The position numbers were made by a program, and so were the translations under genes. DNA of 10,888 nt from positions 1 to 10,888 of the forward strand of contig CAJUIO010000111.1 of the NCBI GenBank assembly GCA_910586025.1, written 5' to 3'. This document shows, piece by piece, positions 6,325 to 10,888 of the stretch. A model generated the notes under the pieces. It worked only from the letters and a program-made list of their open reading frames with translations, had not been told where the DNA came from and did no database searches. Source of the stretch: an uncultured Lachnospiraceae bacterium (GTDB lineage: Bacteria; Bacillota; Clostridia; Lachnospirales; Lachnospiraceae). How positions within the stretch are numbered: position 1 is the stretch's first letter; the number at the start of each line of letters is the position of its first letter.

Positions 6325-6374
6325 CGTTAAGAACACGTTAATACGGCGTTAAATCAGCGTTAAAAAACCGCGAA
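6325..6374. promoter_or_regulatory. Phased CGTTAA direct repeats: candidate response-regulator binding array
   Basis: CGTTAA occurs at 6325, 6336, 6347 and 6358, an exact 11-bp period. A degenerate fifth copy (CGCGAA) lies at 6369. The array sits between two divergent genes and ends just before the weak -35 of the 50-aa gene promoter. OmpR/PhoB-class regulators such as B. subtilis PhoP bind TTAACA-like repeats with 11-bp phase. LytTR regulators bind (A/C)CGTTNA-like repeats with roughly 22-bp phase, which this array also meets in two interleaved registers. Confidence 0.7.
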
Positions 6375-6379
6375 GTAAC

Positions 6380-6408
6380 TTTTCTCCTCCCCGCCGTGCT
6401 GATAAAAT
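6380..6408 (+). promoter_or_regulatory. Extended -10 promoter with weak -35 for the 50-aa gene
   Basis: TGaTAAAAT (6400-6408) is an extended -10. The hexamer 17 bp upstream is TTTTCT (6380-6385), a poor -35, as expected for an activator-dependent promoter. The CGTTAA array lies at about -90 to -52 from the predicted start near 6415. Confidence 0.55.
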
Positions 6409-6449
6409 AGGCTCACAACTCATATCACTCAAAGAAAGGAACTGAAATC

Positions 6450-6602
6450 ATGGGAGATTTTAATTTTGCATTGCTGCCTATTATGGTAATCGGAGGAGTC
6501 GCAGGACTTGCATCCACCTTATATTTAGTGATCTCTCTTCCGGCTGTCATTATATGGAAGATTTACAGAAAAATCACAAAAGGGATCCCTCTGACCAAGT
6601 AA
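6450..6602 (+). CDS. Small single- or double-span membrane protein, 50 aa, unknown function
   Basis: The protein begins MGDFNFALLPIMVIGG and ends KIYRKITKGIPLTK. A continuous hydrophobic stretch covers residues 8-38, interrupted by Gly/Ala/Ser and one proline, and is long enough for one long helix or a tight hairpin. A basic amphipathic tail (WKIYRKITKG) follows. The positive tail places the C-terminus in the cytoplasm. AAAGGA at 6435-6440 is 9 bp before the ATG, and the gene has its own promoter. It is too short for many gene callers. I do not recognise a named family. A membrane-associated stress peptide or a regulator of a partner protein are both possible. The phased repeats upstream suggest tight regulation. 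Confidence 0.75.
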   Translation: MGDFNFALLPIMVIGGVAGLASTLYLVISLPAVIIWKIYRKITKGIPLTK

Positions 6603-6627
6603 TGGACACATTAAAAGTATTAGTGCA

Positions 6628-6639
6628 TATGTTAACATA
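6628..6639. repeat. Perfect 12-bp palindrome upstream of the LysM-GH18 gene
   Basis: TATGTTAACATA reads identically on both strands and lies 22 bp before the LysM-GH18 start codon. It could be a repressor operator in the leader, or chance in AT-rich sequence. Confidence 0.35.
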
Positions 6640-6661
6640 AGAACATCTCACGGAACTTTTT

Positions 6662-7384
6662 ATGGAAATATATGTTGTAAAGCCGGGTGATTCCGTGGAT
6701 TCCATTGCTACCTCCCACGGCATCAGCCCGGAATCCGTTATCTATAACAATCAGCTTACGTATCCTTATGCGCTTGCCATAGGCCAGGCGCTCCTTTTAT
6801 CCATCCCTTCCCAGCGAACCTCCTCCTATTCCGCTCATACGAACGGATATGCCTATCCCTATATCAATAAAGACGTTCTTGACGAGACTCTGCCCTTCTT
6901 ATCCTCCCTGAGCGTCTTTTCCTACGGTTTTACCCCGGAGGGAGAGCTGATACCGCCGGCAACGGACGATACCTTTATGATCACCGCCGCCCGCTCCTTT
7001 GACACAAGCCCTCTTCTCACCCTGACACCCTTTGGCCCTGACGGTATGTTCAATAATCATTTGATCACATCTCTGGTAAACAGCGAGGAATCCAAAGACG
7101 CTCTTCTTCAAAACCTGCTTGATACGCTGAATTCCAAGGGCTTTGCCGGAGTGGATATTGACTTTGAATACATCCTTCCCGAGGACCGGATCCCCTTCGC
7201 CGATTTCGTGGCCCAGACCAGAGACTTTTTTGCTCCCTACGGCTATCCCGTCTCCGTGGCCTTGGCCCCAAAGACCAGCGACAACCAGCAGGGAGTCCTG
7301 TACGAAGGAAAGGATTACTCACTTCTTGGGAAGGCAGCGGACAGTGTGCTTTTAATGACTTATGAGTGGGGGTATACTTACTAA
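6662..7384 (+). CDS. LysM-GH18 spore-type peptidoglycan hydrolase, 5' part, interrupted by prophage
   Basis: The frame encodes 240 aa. Residues 4-48 are a LysM peptidoglycan-binding domain (YVVKPGDSVDSIATSHGISPESVIYNN...). From about residue 62 on is a glycoside hydrolase family 18 barrel like the spore-cortex N-acetylglucosaminidases YaaH/SleL/YdhD. The strand-4 motif GFAGVDIDFEY (160-170) holds the catalytic E169, and LLMTYEWGYTY (230-240) is barrel strand 6. Full-length relatives continue with GP-rich sequence and total about 420 residues. Here a TAA follows Y240 directly, and prophage DNA begins. Strands 7-8 and the C-terminal insertion are missing, so the fragment is unlikely to fold as an active enzyme. 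The ribosome site (CGGAA) is weak. Sporulation promoter elements could not be placed with confidence. Confidence 0.9.
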   Translation: MEIYVVKPGDSVDSIATSHGISPESVIYNNQLTYPYALAIGQALLLSIPSQRTSSYSAHTNGYAYPYINKDVLDETLPFLSSLSVFSYGFTPEGELIPPATDDTFMITAARSFDTSPLLTLTPFGPDGMFNNHLITSLVNSEESKDALLQNLLDTLNSKGFAGVDIDFEYILPEDRIPFADFVAQTRDFFAPYGYPVSVALAPKTSDNQQGVLYEGKDYSLLGKAADSVLLMTYEWGYTY

Positions 7385-7411
7385 CATTCAAGTCATATGT
7401 ATTTGTTACAT
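7365..7411. other. Prophage attachment junction (left end in this orientation)
   Basis: Host coding sequence is recognisable up to codon 240 (7381). The next codon should be Gly in family members but is TAA, and the phage endolysin stop is at 7437. Near the junction are a GTATAC palindrome (7372-7377) and an inverted repeat ATGTA (7397-7401) / TACAT (7407-7411), possibly part of the phage-side integrase site. The exact crossover cannot be set without the other junction. Confidence 0.6.
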
Positions 7412-7436
7412 CAGGACTATTGACCGTACCAAATTA

Positions 7437-8165
7437 TCAGCCACCCTGTACCTTAACCAGCCTTCCCCCTTTAAGGAGCTCCAGCATCCTCCCGTTCTGC
7501 TGCGACGTGCCCGAATACCCGGCAATCCCGTTCTCCTGTGCGATCCTCTTCCGATACCCGTAAGACGAATCAACACCAATACAAGCCAGAGCTTCCACAA
7601 TACTGTTTCCCTGATACCCGGCTGCCGGGTAATACCTTTCTCCGGATCCTTCCGAAGCGCCGCCCCCTGACACGGCACGATCATACTGCGTCAGATCATT
7701 CTCCCTGATGATCGTCAGACAAGTATTGACCTCCGTCACGGAAGTCATATACCCGCAGGCCTTTATCTGCCTCATCTGCTCCTCATGACCGCTACCGGAT
7801 AGCACCCTTTTATATAAGGAAGTGTTAAGCAACTCATAATAATTAAAAACACACTGCTCCAGACTGTCATAAGCCCGGAAATTATCCTTAATCGTGACAA
7901 GCTGCCCCGTGGACTGATTCACCACCTCCTGCGTCCGTGCGTTGAAATACTTTCCTTTCCAATATCTGGTGGCGGTCTTTCCGGTACCGACCTTCTGCCC
8001 CAGATAACTGTTATACTTACAGCTCCCGGCCAGCCCCCACCTGCATTCCACCGCCGCCATTGCAATACAAATAGAAGGAAGCGGCTTTCCGAACTGCCTG
8101 TACGCCTTCTGCGCTATGGGCGCAAGCCTGTTAACAAACTCCCTCTTCTGTGTGTTAGTCGCCAT
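7437..8165 (-). CDS. Phage endolysin: GH73 glucosaminidase with C-terminal cell-wall-binding domain
   Basis: The 242-aa product is a muralytic enzyme releasing progeny phage. Residues about 10-165 are a FlgJ/GH73-type N-acetylglucosaminidase domain. AMAAVECRWG carries the probable catalytic E40, and YNSYLGQKVG and the aromatic FRAYDSLEQCVFNYYELL segment follow. A Gly/Ser linker (166-175) leads to a compact C-terminal domain (about 188-236: SIVEALACIGVDSSYGYRKRIA, NGIAGYSGTSQQN, MLELLKGGRLVK), a wall-binding module I associate with endolysins of gut Clostridia. There is no signal peptide, so export would depend on a holin. The frame extends to an ATG at 8180, but that ATG overlaps the GGAGGT (8173-8178) serving the ATG at 8165, so 8165 is chosen. 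It is the last gene before the attachment junction, and no terminator is seen after it. Confidence 0.9.
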   Translation of the reverse strand: MATNTQKREFVNRLAPIAQKAYRQFGKPLPSICIAMAAVECRWGLAGSCKYNSYLGQKVGTGKTATRYWKGKYFNARTQEVVNQSTGQLVTIKDNFRAYDSLEQCVFNYYELLNTSLYKRVLSGSGHEEQMRQIKACGYMTSVTEVNTCLTIIRENDLTQYDRAVSGGGASEGSGERYYPAAGYQGNSIVEALACIGVDSSYGYRKRIAQENGIAGYSGTSQQNGRMLELLKGGRLVKVQGG

Positions 8166-8166
8166 A

Positions 8167-8364
8167 TCAATAACCTCCAAATCCTTCCTGAATCACAGCT
8201 TCCCCGTTAACCCTTTTCCTCACGCCTGCCGGCCCGCGCGATTCCGGATCGCATATGTAAGCCCTTCCAGACAAAACCCAGATCGGAACCCCGAAAAACA
8301 AACCGACAGCGACCAAACAGACCAAAATACGAAATACCAAAAAAAACATGTCCCCCTTCCCCAT
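8167..8364 (-). CDS. Small membrane protein of the phage lysis cassette (65 aa)
   Basis: MGKGDMFFLVFRILVCLVAVGLFFGVPIWVLSG gives one strong transmembrane helix (about 7-31). A polar, basic segment of about 33 residues follows, with no recognised domain. GGAGGGGT precedes the ATG at 8364. The stop is one base from the endolysin ATG and the endolysin ribosome site lies inside this gene, so the two are translationally coupled. The start is 3 bp past the holin-like gene stop. Its position between holin and endolysin suggests a second holin, an antiholin or another lysis accessory, but the sequence does not decide between them. Confidence 0.75.
   Translation of the reverse strand: MGKGDMFFLVFRILVCLVAVGLFFGVPIWVLSGRAYICDPESRGPAGVRKRVNGEAVIQEGFGGY
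8173..8178 (-). promoter_or_regulatory. Ribosome binding site that sets the endolysin start
   Basis: GGAGGT on the minus strand lies 7 bp before the ATG at 8165. The upstream in-frame ATG at 8180 overlaps this site and has no ribosome site of its own. Confidence 0.8.
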
Positions 8365-8367
8365 TGA

Positions 8368-8787
8368 CTACCCCTCCTTCAAATCCTGAAAATCGGCAAC
8401 CTGTTTCCGCAGCTTCTCAACCTCCCTCTCCGCGTCATCCCCATACACATACCGGGCGAGACTTTGGTTCTTCACCAGCATTTCCTTGGCCACTGCCAGA
8501 GCCTCTGACACCCAGTCCGAAAAAACTTCAAACGACACCATCTTCGCAACCGCCGAAAAAGCGGGAACATTACAAAACATATCATACACCTGCCTCAGCT
8601 TAAGCTGCCCCGTCCCGCTCTGCAGATTACGCTCCGCCTCGATACACGCCCAGACAAGCCATTCCATGATCCTTGCCACCTGATCCTCCGTGGGAAGCCC
8701 CGCAAACTTATAGCAGCCAAACCCCGCCAATGCCAGAACCGCTGCGGCCGCCACAATCAAATACCAGTTCTCAACCATCCAATTCAT
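8368..8787 (-). CDS. Phage holin, LLH-like
   Basis: The 139-aa protein has one N-terminal membrane helix (NWYLIVAAAAVLALAGFGCYKFAGL, about 7-31). A soluble helical domain follows with EAERNLQSGTGQLKLRQVYDMF, which fits the LLH holin pattern of an Ala/Glu helix, then a Gly-Ser-Gly turn and a basic helix. A charged C-terminal helix ends it (EREVEKLRKQVADFQDLKEG). Holins form membrane lesions that release the endolysin and time lysis. Its ATG overlaps the stop of the preceding gene (ATGA), with GAGG upstream. Family assignment rests on pattern and position, so another Clostridial phage membrane protein family is possible. Confidence 0.7.
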   Translation of the reverse strand: MNWMVENWYLIVAAAAVLALAGFGCYKFAGLPTEDQVARIMEWLVWACIEAERNLQSGTGQLKLRQVYDMFCNVPAFSAVAKMVSFEVFSDWVSEALAVAKEMLVKNQSLARYVYGDDAEREVEKLRKQVADFQDLKEG

Positions 8788-9059
8788 AGATCCTCATCCT
8801 CCAATTCCCTTAAATTTGAATAATCCTTATTCTTTCTACAGTTCTCCGTTTTTGCCTTCCAGATAATAAACCCCGTATGAATCCCCAGCTCCCCGAATGC
8901 CGCGGGCACCCCGTAAGCGACGACCGCCATATCCGTGACACCCAGATACCCGCTCAACGCATTCAGCACAAAACACGCCGCCACGAACATCCACACCGTC
9001 CTGAAATTATACCAGTACAGCTTATCCGAAAAACCCCTCCTGAAAAGCAGTCTCCTCAT
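8784..9059 (-). CDS. Phage two-span membrane protein of the lysis region (91 aa), unknown function
   Basis: The protein opens with a basic segment (MRRLLFRRGFSDKLYWYNFR). Two hydrophobic stretches follow (about 22-40 and 46-68), then a charged tail (WKAKTENCRKNKDYSNLRELEDEDL). The frame is open to 9179, but the upstream part overlaps the 92-aa gene in another frame and has poor composition. GGGGGA before the ATG at 9059, one base from the upstream stop, sets the start. I recall similar proteins in Lachnospiraceae prophages but know no function. Charged ends and adjacency to the holin fit an antiholin or pinholin-like partner, which is inference. Confidence 0.75.
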   Translation of the reverse strand: MRRLLFRRGFSDKLYWYNFRTVWMFVAACFVLNALSGYLGVTDMAVVAYGVPAAFGELGIHTGFIIWKAKTENCRKNKDYSNLRELEDEDL

Positions 9060-9060
9060 G

Positions 9061-9339
9061 TCATTCCCCCTGCTCATGCGCCGCCTTGTTAATATGCTTC
9101 TCGATCTTCGCCCTTGTCTCCGGCACCGTGTGATTACACCCCAGCTGCTGCAGCCCGTCCAGACATGCCAGAATACCATACGTGAGCAGACACTGCTCCT
9201 CCTTTATCTTCGCAATATCCACATCCTGCCTATTCTGCCTGGCATACCACTTATACACCGCAATCAGAGCGCCGCACAACGTGACCAGCGCCGTCAAAAG
9301 CGCGGCGGCCGTCATAATCGTGTCTGAATCAATATACAT
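9061..9339 (-). CDS. Phage small membrane protein (92 aa), holin-like or lysis accessory
   Basis: MYIDSDTIMTAAALLTALVTLCGALIAVYKWY gives an N-terminal membrane helix (about 9-30). A basic-acidic helix follows (ARQNRQDVDIAKIKEEQ), then a conserved-looking segment (ACLDGLQQLGCNHTVPETRAKIEKHINKAAHEQ). This layout, with an N-terminal anchor and a soluble helical tail, is frequent in the lysis region of Clostridial phages. The frame continues to a GTG at 9348, but the strong AAGGAGGTGA at 9345-9354 overlaps that codon and is well spaced for the ATG at 9339. It is the first gene of the lysis cassette, directly after the terminator-like hairpin at 9362-9396. Confidence 0.8.
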   Translation of the reverse strand: MYIDSDTIMTAAALLTALVTLCGALIAVYKWYARQNRQDVDIAKIKEEQCLLTYGILACLDGLQQLGCNHTVPETRAKIEKHINKAAHEQGE

Positions 9340-9344
9340 GAACC

Positions 9345-9354
9345 TCACCTCCTT
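9345..9354 (-). promoter_or_regulatory. Near-perfect ribosome binding site opening the lysis cassette
   Basis: AAGGAGGTGA on the minus strand matches the 16S anti-SD over ten bases. Its GGAGG core lies 8 bp before the ATG at 9339, ruling out the overlapping GTG at 9348 as the start. Confidence 0.85.
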
Positions 9355-9361
9355 CCCGACA

Positions 9362-9396
9362 CAAAAGACCGGCGGAAACCTCCCGCCGGCCTTTTG
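9362..9396. terminator. Hairpin terminator between tail spike and lysis cassette
   Basis: CAAAAG (9362-9367) pairs with CTTTTG (9391-9396), and CCGGCGG (9369-9375) with CCGCCGG (9383-9389). One mismatch separates the two parts and the loop is 7 nt. The A/T ends provide a U-run on either strand (TCTTTTGTG on minus, CCTTTTGATAT on plus). It lies 18 bp past the tail-spike stop and 22 bp before the first lysis ATG. Confidence 0.75.
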
Positions 9397-9413
9397 ATAT
9401 ATTTTTTATGTCT

Positions 9414-10262
9414 TCATTCCTGCGACCCACTATATACCCTGCCGCCCGATTTTGTATATATCGGCACTTCGGCGGCCACCAGATCGCTGGACTCATAAGT
9501 AACCACACCTCCTTTATCAACGTTAATTCCATTTTTCACACTGCCACTAATCTGGTTTGCATGAAACGCCGAATTTGTTTCAACCTTTATGGCCGTCTCC
9601 AGTGTCCGGAACAACACCCTGGCATCCGGATTGGAAAAACCGCCGTTAGACACAACATTAATCCCGACACCTCTTTCCGTCCCATATCCTGTTACTTCCA
9701 TATTTGTCCGATAGGTATTGAACATTCCGCTGTTATGAATATAAAAATATGTCTTAAAGCCCGTGCCGGACATCCTCAAGGCATGCCCTTCCCCGTACAC
9801 AGTCACGGTCGAATTATTCACATCAACCGGATAGTCCATTCCTTCACTGCGTATTTCCACATCTCCGAGAAGCGTCAAACTCGCCGAAACATTACTTGCG
9901 ATAAAGCCCGGATAAGTCCCCGCCTGCAAATTTATGTTATAAACATAATTTCCATTAATCACAGGGACATCATCCAAAGCCTTCTGAATTGTCCGCCAGG
10001 GATTTCCCTGTGTTCCATCCCCTGTCTCGTCATTTCCGTTTTGCGCCACCCATACAGTCGTGTTCACTTTCAATATGTCAGCCTTGTTTCCCAGAATACG
10101 GGTTATTTCTTCCAGCTTTTCCTTCAAATCATTCCATTCCTTTTCCGAGAGAAACCGGTGCTCTTCATCACCTTCCACGTTTCTCGCAAGAACCCCGAGC
10201 GGAAATGTATATGTCTGCCCATTATGTTCCTGAACTATTTCTTTTATCGCACACGGATCCAT
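9414..10262 (-). CDS. Phage tail spike / receptor-binding protein with right-handed beta-helix
   Basis: The 282-aa protein has a short N-terminal region that probably attaches to the baseplate, with a helical piece at 39-58 (LSEKEWNDLKEKLEEITRIL). From about residue 70 comes a pectate-lyase-like beta-helix. It opens with the typical cap WVAQNGNDETGDGTQGNPWRTIQKALDDVP (71-100) and runs through repeated short beta turns (NINLQAGTYPGFIASNV, SLTLLGDVEIRSEG, STVTVYGEGHALRMSG, GINVDKGGVVTYESSD). Such spikes bind, and sometimes cleave, surface polysaccharide. No catalytic motif could be picked out, so depolymerase activity is unproven. AGGAGG lies 5 bp before the ATG. It follows the XkdX-like gene and is the last gene before the terminator. 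Confidence 0.85.
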   Translation of the reverse strand: MDPCAIKEIVQEHNGQTYTFPLGVLARNVEGDEEHRFLSEKEWNDLKEKLEEITRILGNKADILKVNTTVWVAQNGNDETGDGTQGNPWRTIQKALDDVPVINGNYVYNINLQAGTYPGFIASNVSASLTLLGDVEIRSEGMDYPVDVNNSTVTVYGEGHALRMSGTGFKTYFYIHNSGMFNTYRTNMEVTGYGTERGVGINVVSNGGFSNPDARVLFRTLETAIKVETNSAFHANQISGSVKNGINVDKGGVVTYESSDLVAAEVPIYTKSGGRVYSGSQE

Positions 10263-10274
10263 ATATTCCTCCTG

Positions 10275-10430
10275 TCAGTTATCAAAAACCTGCCCCTTGT
10301 GGGATTGCTGATTTAACCAAGCCTCTGTTTTGCCTCTCCAAAGGGATGGCACATCCATTAGCTTCCAGCTCTCCCCTGTTTTAATGTTACGCTCCTCATT
10401 TATAATTTTACGGCCGTAGAAAGCTCCCAC
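10275..10430 (-). CDS. XkdX-like small phage protein (51 aa)
   Basis: This small gene fills the gap between the two larger phage genes. It starts with GTG (10430) and encodes MGAFYGRKIINEERNIKTGE...LMDVPSLWRGKTEAWLNQQ, ending QVFDN. The pattern of a short Tyr-Gly-Arg-Lys start followed by DVPxLWRxKxxAWL fits XkdX-family proteins, tiny conserved proteins encoded near the tail-fibre genes of PBSX-like and Clostridial phages, of unknown function. GGAGGT at 10438-10443 lies 7 bp before the GTG, inside the end of the upstream gene. The two genes are separated by one base and are probably translationally coupled. The non-ATG start and small size make it easy to miss. Confidence 0.78.
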   Translation of the reverse strand: MGAFYGRKIINEERNIKTGESWKLMDVPSLWRGKTEAWLNQQSHKGQVFDN

Positions 10431-10431
10431 C

Positions 10432-10830
10432 TTATACACCTCCTTCCATCATGTCGCTGACCGCCTGTCCCAGATCGCCGATAGCTTCATCCTGTGTCTG
10501 AATTGCCGCATCCTGTATTTGCTGTCCCTTCTCAATCGCATCCAGGCGTTTCTCCATATCATTTTTTTCACGGAGATTGAAGGATGTCAGAATCGTTCCG
10601 TCCATCCGTACTGTGGATGTTTCACTTGCAAGTAACAGATCCGTGTAATGTCCCACCGTGATCCCGTCACCGTTTTTGACGGAAACCTCCGCCAAATTAT
10701 CCTCTGTCAGTTTATCCCAGACTGCGGCCATAGCCGTTTTGCTATCCGACAAAACCCTGATATCACTCAGACTTGCCCCTGATTCCATCTCGATTACGGA
10801 TTCATCCTTTAATATTAATGTGTCCTTCAT
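10432..10830 (-). CDS. Phage baseplate/tail-region protein (132 aa), unknown function
   Basis: The protein starts MKDTLILKDESVIEMESGASLSDIRVLSDSKTAMAAVWDKLT. It continues with NGDGITVGHYTDLLLASETSTV and LREKNDMEKRLDAIEKG, ending in a helical, probably coiled-coil tail (QQIQDAAIQTQDEAIGDLGQAVSDMMEGGV). The N-terminal half looks beta-rich. I recall similar proteins from Clostridial prophages, consistently placed just before XkdX and the tail fibre, so a baseplate or fibre-attachment role is inferred from position. AAGGAAAGGAAAGAG precedes the ATG at 10830. It is the most upstream complete phage gene in the window. Confidence 0.8.
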   Translation of the reverse strand: MKDTLILKDESVIEMESGASLSDIRVLSDSKTAMAAVWDKLTEDNLAEVSVKNGDGITVGHYTDLLLASETSTVRMDGTILTSFNLREKNDMEKRLDAIEKGQQIQDAAIQTQDEAIGDLGQAVSDMMEGGV

Positions 10831-10888
10831 ACTCTTTCCTTTCCTTATACCTAACTCGTTTATGGATCATGAGAAAAATAGCGATTTA
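10831..10888 (-). other. Window edge: upstream phage gene cannot be resolved
   Basis: On the minus strand two frames enter from the edge and stop quickly: one after NRYFSHDP (TAA at 10860-10862) and one after KSLFFS (TGA). Either could be the end of the preceding tail gene. There is too little sequence to decide. Confidence 0.3.

Larger units (their letters stand above)
7382..10888. mobile_element. Prophage, lysis and tail end (continues past the right edge)
   Basis: Eight tightly packed minus-strand genes run from baseplate/tail proteins to the endolysin, the usual late-gene order of temperate siphophages and myophages of Clostridia. The first junction interrupts a host gene. Capsid, replication, regulation and integrase genes would lie to the right of the window. 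All visible phage genes are intact, so nothing here suggests decay. Confidence 0.88.

Noticed and set aside
6450..6602. 50-aa protein as an AgrD-type signal peptide precursor, suggested by LytTR-like repeats upstream
   Set aside because: It lacks a cysteine/serine ring core and the acidic C-terminal recognition segment. No AgrB or kinase gene lies nearby.
6603..6661. Sigma-E or sigma-G promoter for the LysM-GH18 gene (CATAAGA-like -10)
   Set aside because: No -35 element of either class lies at acceptable spacing, so the match is too weak to annotate.
9060..9179. N-terminal extension of the 91-aa phage membrane protein
   Set aside because: The extra 40 codons overlap the 92-aa gene in another frame and are rich in Arg/Trp/Cys of out-of-frame type. 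A ribosome site exists for the ATG at 9059.
9408..10316. 302-codon plus-strand open frame opposite the tail spike
   Set aside because: The minus-strand frame has a beta-helix cap, a ribosome site and phage context. The plus-strand product has implausible composition and no domain.
1..10888. tRNA, rRNA, IS elements or toxin-antitoxin pairs
   Set aside because: No cloverleaf, rRNA segment, transposase motif with terminal repeats or recognisable TA pair was found on either strand by reading.

Overview
The window looks like the chromosome of a gut-type Clostridia, most likely a Lachnospiraceae relative. The basis is strong AGGAGG-type ribosome sites, sigma-A promoters, a UAP1-like UDPGP gene beside galE, a RelQ-type alarmone synthetase, a LysM-GH18 gene of the kind tied to spore germination, and small proteins I recall only from this group. 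The genus cannot be fixed from the sequence.

Region 1 (1-6660) is ordinary chromosome. It holds the last 28 codons of a probable Y-family DNA polymerase (+). Facing it is a two-gene minus-strand operon (690-1406 then 91-675): a tail-anchored coiled-coil protein with five exact 11-residue repeats, and a flavin reductase-like protein. Next come a small alarmone synthetase (-), an 88-aa conserved protein of unknown function (+), a hemolysin III/PAQR membrane protein (+), galE (-) and a UDPGP-family nucleotidyltransferase (-). The last two together supply and interconvert UDP-hexoses. A 230-bp divergent control region follows, with four CGTTAA direct repeats at an exact 11-bp period, upstream of a 50-aa membrane protein gene. 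Promoters and terminators can be placed for most of these units.

Region 2 (6662-7384) is the 5' part of a LysM-GH18 peptidoglycan hydrolase gene. Its reading frame stops abruptly inside the TIM barrel, after ...TYEWGYTY.

Region 3 (about 7382 to the right edge) is the lysis/tail end of a prophage, all on the minus strand. In transcription order from the right it holds a baseplate-region protein, a 51-aa XkdX-like protein, a beta-helix tail spike, an internal terminator-like hairpin, four consecutive small membrane proteins including an LLH-like holin, and a GH73 endolysin. The endolysin ends 52 bp from the break in the LysM-GH18 gene, so the attachment junction lies between about 7365 and 7411.

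The main observation is that a temperate phage appears to be integrated inside a spore-cortex-type hydrolase gene. Integration in sporulation genes, with regulated excision that rebuilds the gene, is known for the sigK skin element and for SPbeta in spsM of Bacillus. The sequence shows the interruption; whether excision is regulated here is inference, because the integrase and the other junction lie outside the window.
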